Positions 58,367 to 64,000 of a stretch of DNA of 64,000 bases are shown here, one piece after another. Source of the stretch: Lasiodiplodia sp. COLG20 (lineage: Eukaryota > Ascomycota > Dothideomycetes > Botryosphaeriales > Botryosphaeriaceae); NCBI GenBank assembly GCA_009801085.1, contig VNWV01000006.1, positions 1-64,000 of the forward strand. Reading direction: 5' to 3'. A program made the translations under genes and the position numbers. The notes below the pieces were generated by a model. It ran no database searches and was not told the origin of the DNA. It was given only the letters and a program-made list of their open reading frames with translations. Positions within the stretch are counted from its first letter, which is position 1. The number at the start of each line of letters is the position of its first letter.

Positions 58367-59999
58367 TCACAACCTCGCCTTCTCCAGAACCGCCCTACCT
58401 GCCACCACCACCGACCCTCCCCCTTCTCCTCCTCCTCCTCCTCCTCCAACCCTGTCCTCTTCCGACGACGGCAACAAGGCTGCTCCTCCGACCCCTTCCT
58501 CCTTCAACCTCGCCTCCACCCACCCCTCCACGGCCCTCACTAGCCCCCTGACCTCCTCGACCGTGTTGCCCGCATGCAGGCACACGCGCACCCGCTCCGC
58601 CCCGTGCGGCACCGTCGGCGCCACGATCGCCCGCACCGTGTAGCCCGCCGCCTGGCAGTGCGCGGCGAGGGCGCGCGGGTGGGGCGTGAAGAGGGGGACG
58701 ATGGGCGAGGGGTTGGCGGGCAAGGGGGCGAGGGAGAGGAGAGGAGTAGTAGTGTTTGGGGGTAGGCGGGCGATGAGGGCGGTTAGGAGGGCGTGGGTTG
58801 TGCGGATGAGGATGTGGAGGTGGGTGAGGAGCTGTGGGTTTGGCGTTAGTGAGGGAGGTTCGTGGGGAGGGAGAGGGGGACTTACTGGGGTGGTTTTGCC
58901 GGCGATGAGGAAGTCGTAGGTTGCGGCGATGCTGGCTAGGGAGGGGTGGGAGAGGGCGGTCGTGTAGATGAGGGTGCGGGCGTAGTTGATCAGGTAGGAA
59001 CGGGTGATGGGGCTGCAGAGGACGATTGCTGTGTTGTTTTCCAGGTTAGCTGACTGCACGCATACACTCGTGGAAAGACGGCGTTCAAGTGGGGAGACGA
59101 GCAAAGGTGAAAGGTGAAGGGTAAGGAAGACAAGAAAATGAACCAGACTCACCACCCTGGCTACCCAGAGCCTTTCCAAACGTCACGACCCGCGCAAATA
59201 CCCTATCTTCCACTCCCAATTCGCACGTCAATCCCCGCCCTCCCGGTCCGCCAAACACCCCGGTCGCGTGCGCCTCGTCCACGATGAAATAGCCGTTGCC
59301 CTTCGGTAGAATCTCATCAACCAAATCCAGCATCGCTCGCAGAGGCGCCACGTCTCCATCCATGCTGTACACCGCCTCTACCGCAACGAAGACGTTGGCC
59401 TTGCCTGCCCGGACCTTCTCTCCTACTTCACGATCACCGACAATGCCTTCCAACACTCGCCGCAGTCCGCCCACGTCGTTGTGCGTGAAGGCTAGCCGGC
59501 GAGGTGCAGCTACGCGCGATAGCCGCATCCCGTCGTGCACGCTCGCATGGATCAGCTCGTCGTAGACGATGAAGTCGGAGGGCTGCGGGAGCGTCGAGAA
59601 GAGCCCGACGTTAGCATCGAAGCCGGAGTTGAAGAGCAGGCCGGAGGGAGAGCGGTGATGAGTGGAAATCAGAGATTCGAGGGAGACGGTGAGAGGATGG
59701 TTGCCGTCGAGGAGACGGGAGCCGCGGGATCCGATTGGTGGTGGCTGGGAGGGGGCATTGGGATTGGAGGTGCCAGTGATAGAAGATGGTGTAGTAATGG
59801 GTTGAGGGGCTTGGAGAAGAGAGAGGAATATAGAACGGATTTCGGGATGCGTTGACAAGGAGAGATAGTCGTTGGAGGAGAAGTCGACAGTGCCAGGAGG
59901 AGCAATGGTAAGGCGGCGGAGAAGAGAGCGGGAGTGCCGGCGAGCGAGCAGATGCGAGAAGGTTGTTTCGAGATTTGTGAGAGGCTTGCTTTCGGTCAT
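58367..59999 (-). CDS. bioF: 8-amino-7-oxononanoate (KAPA) synthase
   Basis: A PLP enzyme that condenses pimeloyl-CoA with alanine to KAPA, the first committed step of the biotin ring. Exons are 59999-59153, 59028-58886 and 58831-58367, giving 484 residues. VDFSSNDYLSLSTHP near the N-terminus, DEAHATGVFGGPG and TFGKALGSQG (PLP Lys276) are diagnostic. A Ser/Pro/Thr-rich insert (about residues 70-95) and a Gly-rich insert near the C-terminus are lineage-specific. The C-terminal tripeptide is ARL, matching the peroxisomal signal [SAC][KRH][LM]. Fungal KAPA synthases are known to need peroxisomal import, which agrees. It is divergent to bioDA. Confidence 0.96.
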
Positions 60000-60580
60000 C
60001 GTGGGCTGTTGGATCACCGCAGGGCAGAATAGATTGACTGGAAGGTCGGAGTGTCCCGAAAGGGAAAGTACGCGGTGGAAGGTTCGGCGAATTTTTTTGC
60101 GGGGCAGGGTGGATGGTACAGCTGTCAGGAACACGTGCGACCCCGACGATTCCTAGCTCTTGCAGATATGCAGATGGATCGGACCTAGCGACGGAGATAG
60201 CTGTCAAATTTGCAGAGCCATTGAGGCTGGGATGAGTGGATTAGGGCTGTTGGCAGATGACGACGAGATGGTTGAGGACGCTGTCGGGCCCGGCTCGGTT
60301 GGCGCAGGAACCCGCGGCACAAGCAGCCTTTGCGAGTGGAAACCACGGCCCGGACGCGGTGGCGGCAACATCAACCTCGTCGCGACGCGACGCAGCAGCT
60401 CAACAACAACTGCCCCGCAACGCCAATCGCCAGGGCTCTCAACCCATTTCTCCGGGTCTGACTCACCCGCCGATCACGTCCGCCGAGCTCCGCTCCACCC
60501 TCCCATCCTCCCAGTCCTCCCACTGTTGACCCGCCCGCGGAGCCTCACTTTCTTCTTCGCATTCCTTACTGCTTCGCCCC
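60000..60580. promoter_or_regulatory. Shared divergent promoter of bioF and bioDA
   Basis: These 581 bases separate the bioF and bioDA start codons. Chance open frames cover part of it. I see no clear TATA box. Confidence 0.5.
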
Positions 60581-63451
60581 ATGGCGCCCGTTGGTGGGCT
60601 GCTCTGGCGGTCGCTGCGCCCCTACCAGATATGGGGCGCTAACACAGATGTCGGCAAAACTGTCTTCTCTTCCATCTTGTGCTCCGCCGCCCGCTCAAAA
60701 ACACGCGGCAAAACATGGGTAGACACCGAAATCTACTATCTTAAGCCTGTGTCTACCGGTCCTCTTGATGACGCTGATGATAAGTGTGCGTTCATTGAAA
60801 CTACTATTTTACTTAAGCTCATGCTGTCTGCAGATGATTGCGAATCCTTCGTGCCCAACTTCCTGCTGATTTGACTTCTTTCAGGTATATCAGGACGGTT
60901 ATGACGGGAGTCCATGGCGAGAGAGGATTGAGTCACATGAATAGCACCTGCCTCTATCAATATGAGCAGCCCGTCAGCCCTAATATCGCTGCTGCCAACT
61001 CTACCCAGGTAGGATTGTTGTCTGAATCACTCTAGCGCTATTCTAATCCTTAAAGGATGTTGTTTCCGACCCCGAATTGCTGTCCAAGGTCCACAAATAT
61101 GTCTCCGTAGCATCAAAACAGTCCGGATGGCTGTTTTGTGAGACTGCAGGCGGCGTTCATTCTCCTGGCCCCTCCGGAACCTCTCAGGCCGACCTCTATC
61201 GTCCATTAAGACTTCCGGCCATCCTCATTGGCGACTCAAAACTTGGTGGAATCTCTGCAACTATCAGCGCATTTGAATCTCTCCGCATCCGGGGCTACGA
61301 TGTCGAATCCGTCTTCCTGTTCAAGAATGAGACGTACCAGAACCACGAGTACCTCACCACTTACTTCCAGAAGTTCGGCATTCCTTGCAGCGCTATCCCG
61401 CCTCCACCTGAACGCGACCCGGATCCGAAAAAGGATAAAAGAATGCTTATGCACTATTACAGCGCGATGGCCCGGTCCAACCTTATTCAGGACGTCCTCA
61501 AGCTTCTGAGCCGGCGTCACGAAGAGCGTTTCAAAAGCCTGGAGAATATGTCGACGGAAGCCCACAAAACCATCTGGTACCCTTTCACGCAGCAAAAGCT
61601 CTTATCTTCGGACAAGATCACGGCTATTGATTCGGCATATGGCGACTACTTTCAGACTTTCTCTGCTAATCCCCCCAACAAGCCCCTTGCTGAAGCACAG
61701 GCTAATGAAGCTCCTGCCGACGAAAAGGACGTGGAGATTATGAATAAGAGTATGAGCGAGCTAGGCAAGTATGAGCGGAGGCAAAAATATCGCCTTCTCA
61801 AGGAGGAAAAGATAAAGGCCACTTGGCCCTTCCCTCAACCGTCGAACCTTCGTCCTTCCTTCGATGGCTCTGCTTCTTGGTGGACACAAGGCCTTGGCCA
61901 TGCAAACCCACAGCTCACCCTCGCCGCCGCGTACGCAGCTGGCCGCTATGGGCACGTTATGTTCGCTGAAGCCGTGCACCAACCAGCTCTTCAGCTCGCC
62001 CAGATGCTCCTCAAGGGATCTAACAACCCCCGTTTCTCTCGCGTCTTCTACTCTGACAATGGCTCCACCGGAATTGAAGTTGCCGTCAAGATGGCCCTCC
62101 GTGCAGCCCGGTTACGGTATGGCTGGAGCGCCAATGATGATTTGAATATTCTCGGTTTGCGGGGCAGCTATCACGGCGACACGATGGGTGCAATGGACTG
62201 CTCCGAGCCAGGCACGTACAACGAGAAGATCGAATGGTACCGCGGCAAAGGATACTGGTTTGACTTCCCTACCGTCAAAATGACCAACGGAAAGTGGACA
62301 GTCCAAGTCCCAGAAGAAATCGGCGCGAAGCCGGCCACCTTCGAGAACTTGGAAGAGATCTTCGACTTCGCGAATCGGGATAACAGCACACTCAGCAAGA
62401 AGTACCAAGAGTTCATCACCCTCACTCTTACGGACCTGCAGAAGCAGGGCCGCAAGTTCGGCGCGCTGATGCTCGAACCCATTGTTCTCGGTGCGGGTGG
62501 CATGTCACTCGCGGATCCGCTCTTCCAGCGCACGCTCATCAACGTCGTGCGTCGCTCGTCGCACCTCTTCGCCACCGACTCCACCAAGCCTGAGAACACG
62601 GAAATTCCTAAGGACGAGAACGACTGGTCCGGCCTTCCCGTCGTTTTCGACGAGGTCTTCACCGGGCTGTACCGCCTCGGGCACTTCACCGCCGCGTCCC
62701 TGCTGGATGTTCATCCGGACATCAGCGTCAACGCCAAGTTGCTGACCGGCGGCCTAGTACCCCTAGCGACGACGATGGCGAGCGAGCACATCTTCAAGGC
62801 CTTTGAGAGCGACGACAAGAGCGAGGCGCTGCTGCATGGCCACAGCTACACCGCACACGCCGTCGGCTGCCAGGTCGGAGTGGAGAGCGTGAGTGAGATG
62901 CAGAAGATGGAGAAGGAGGGCGCCTGGGATACGTTCAAAGAAAGTTGGGAAATGGCTGTCGCCAAGGAAGACTACAAGGTTGAGGTTACTGCGTGGAGCG
63001 TTTGGCACCAGCAGTTTGTCGAGGAGTTGTCGAGAAGGGTCAACAGGGTTGAGGGCATCTGGGCACTGGGAAGCGTGCTGGCTATTCACTTCAAGGACGA
63101 CTCTGGCTCTGGTAAGCTTCACTCATCTTCACCCTCCCCTCTCCGTCCCACCACTTCCTAGTGTGTGAAAAGAAGAAACAGGCGTGGCTAACCGACGTGC
63201 TCGTACGAATCGAAACAGGATACAAGTCCAACGCCTCACGTGCTCTGCAGGCCGAGCTCTTGGTGGGCGCGGGCCTTCGCTCATTCGGGCCCGAAAGTCG
63301 GCGGCAACGAGCCCATGAGGCTGTAGATGTGTCGAACGTGCATTCGCGCGTGTTGGGCAATGTGCTGTATCTCATGGCGTCGCAAACGTCGACCCCGGAG
63401 ACTATCAGGGGTATAGAGTCGTGGTTGTTAGAGGCGGACGCCCTGCGGTGA
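60581..63451 (+). CDS. bioDA: Bifunctional dethiobiotin synthetase / DAPA aminotransferase
   Basis: Converts KAPA to DAPA (BioA part, SAM as amino donor) and DAPA to dethiobiotin (BioD part, ATP and CO2). Exons are 60581-60783, 60885-61008, 61056-63111 and 63219-63451, giving 871 residues. The BioD domain comes first: ATP loop GANTDVGKT (19-27), then YLKPVSTGP and LIGDSKLGGI. The BioA domain starts at about residue 330 with IWYPFTQQ and continues with FDGSASWWTQGLGHANP, GLRGSYHGDTMGAMD and NAKLLTGG with PLP Lys670. The C-terminus NVHSRVLGNVLYLM is typical. The short basic N-terminus (LLWRSLRPYQ) suggests mitochondria. It is the A. nidulans biA equivalent. Unspliced reading past 63111 gives a false early stop. 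Confidence 0.96.
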
Positions 63452-64000
63452 TTAGGGGAGAAAGTGAGGAAGAGAGTATGTGGTTCGGGCGGAAGACAAT
63501 TTTCGTTGGGAAAATAGGTGTATGATAAAGTGGATGGAATGATTGGGCTGGATGTCCATTAGTGGCTGTAGTGATGAGGTGCAGTGTGATGCGTTTGATG
63601 GGGTGGAGCAATATTGTTGGTCGGTGATGCGATTTGAGGTTGGAGTGATGGTCGGCGATACGTAAGTGGTGCATGTGGGAGGAATGGGAGATAGACGCAG
63701 GCCGAGACGAGTGCATACCCTGCCCCGTACGAACTGGCAAGTAGAAGCGTGAGAGAAAGGCTCCAATCATGCGAGCGTTGATAAAACCTCCACTCTTGAT
63801 AACCGAACTGGCAACAGGACCAGCCTTGAAATATGTGAGAATTGCCTTTCCTCACCCGCAGCTGTCAGCCGGTCATCGACAGCCACACGGAGCACAGACA
63901 CGCGTCGTGAGCGGATGACAATTGCCCCTCGTGTGTACCGTTGGCTGCATTCAGCCACCTGACTCCGAGAGAGTATGTATCACGCGACTGCTAAGGTGGG
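63452..64000. other. Right-edge intergenic region
   Basis: It holds the bioDA 3' flank. Small minus-strand open frames (63405-63958) show no domain. A gene may begin beyond the edge. Confidence 0.5.

Overview
The window is nuclear DNA of a filamentous ascomycete (Pezizomycotina). The genes carry short GT-AG introns (about 47-166 bases) with CTRAC-type branch sites. Typical fungal families are present: a Zn2Cys6 regulator, a fungal rhodopsin-like membrane protein, an adenylate-forming reductase and bifunctional BioDA. Spacing is wide, with several gene-poor stretches of 3-9 kb. I cannot place it to genus; Dothideomycetes is a guess.

Layout. 1-1.0 kb: the 5' part of a PVQEE-repeat protein running off the left edge, and a broken gene. 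1.6-6.3 kb: prefoldin subunit 6 (-), VPS4 (+), prenylcysteine oxidase (+). 6.3-10.7 kb: no gene seen. 10.7-12.2 kb: a seven-helix membrane protein. 13.8-14.0 kb: a U2 spliceosomal RNA gene with a TATA box. 14.5-16.8 kb: GRIM-19 (complex I, -) and TRM10 (tRNA m1G9 methyltransferase, +) share a promoter. 17.1-21.0 kb: a large, divergent NLR-like/ankyrin-type protein with one apparent frameshift. 21.5-24.8 kb: an A-T-R adenylate-forming reductase (-). 24.8-34.1 kb: gene-poor. 34.1-35.0 kb: a C2H2 regulator (-). 38.0 kb: a small Cys-rich protein. 42.4-49.1 kb: an acyl-CoA thioesterase (+), a Zn2Cys6 regulator (-) and an aldo-keto reductase (+), in a stretch seeded with two repeat families. 49.8-50.8 kb: a decayed coiled-coil gene. 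53.6-55.7 kb: a type I Baeyer-Villiger monooxygenase (-). 56.6-63.5 kb: a complete late biotin pathway, bioB (+), bioF (-) and bioDA (+).

The biotin genes cover every step from pimeloyl-CoA to biotin. BioF makes KAPA, BioDA converts KAPA to DAPA and then dethiobiotin, and BioB inserts sulfur. Their termini suggest two compartments: BioF ends in a peroxisomal-type tripeptide (ARL), while BioB and BioDA have mitochondrial-type N-termini.

The least expected structure lies at 42.7-49.3 kb. It holds three copies of a 65-base palindrome (thioesterase intron, 3' end of the Zn2Cys6 gene, promoter of the Zn2Cys6 gene) and a separate 52-62 base sequence repeated in inverted orientation at the two ends of a 5.2-kb segment that carries the regulator and the reductase.
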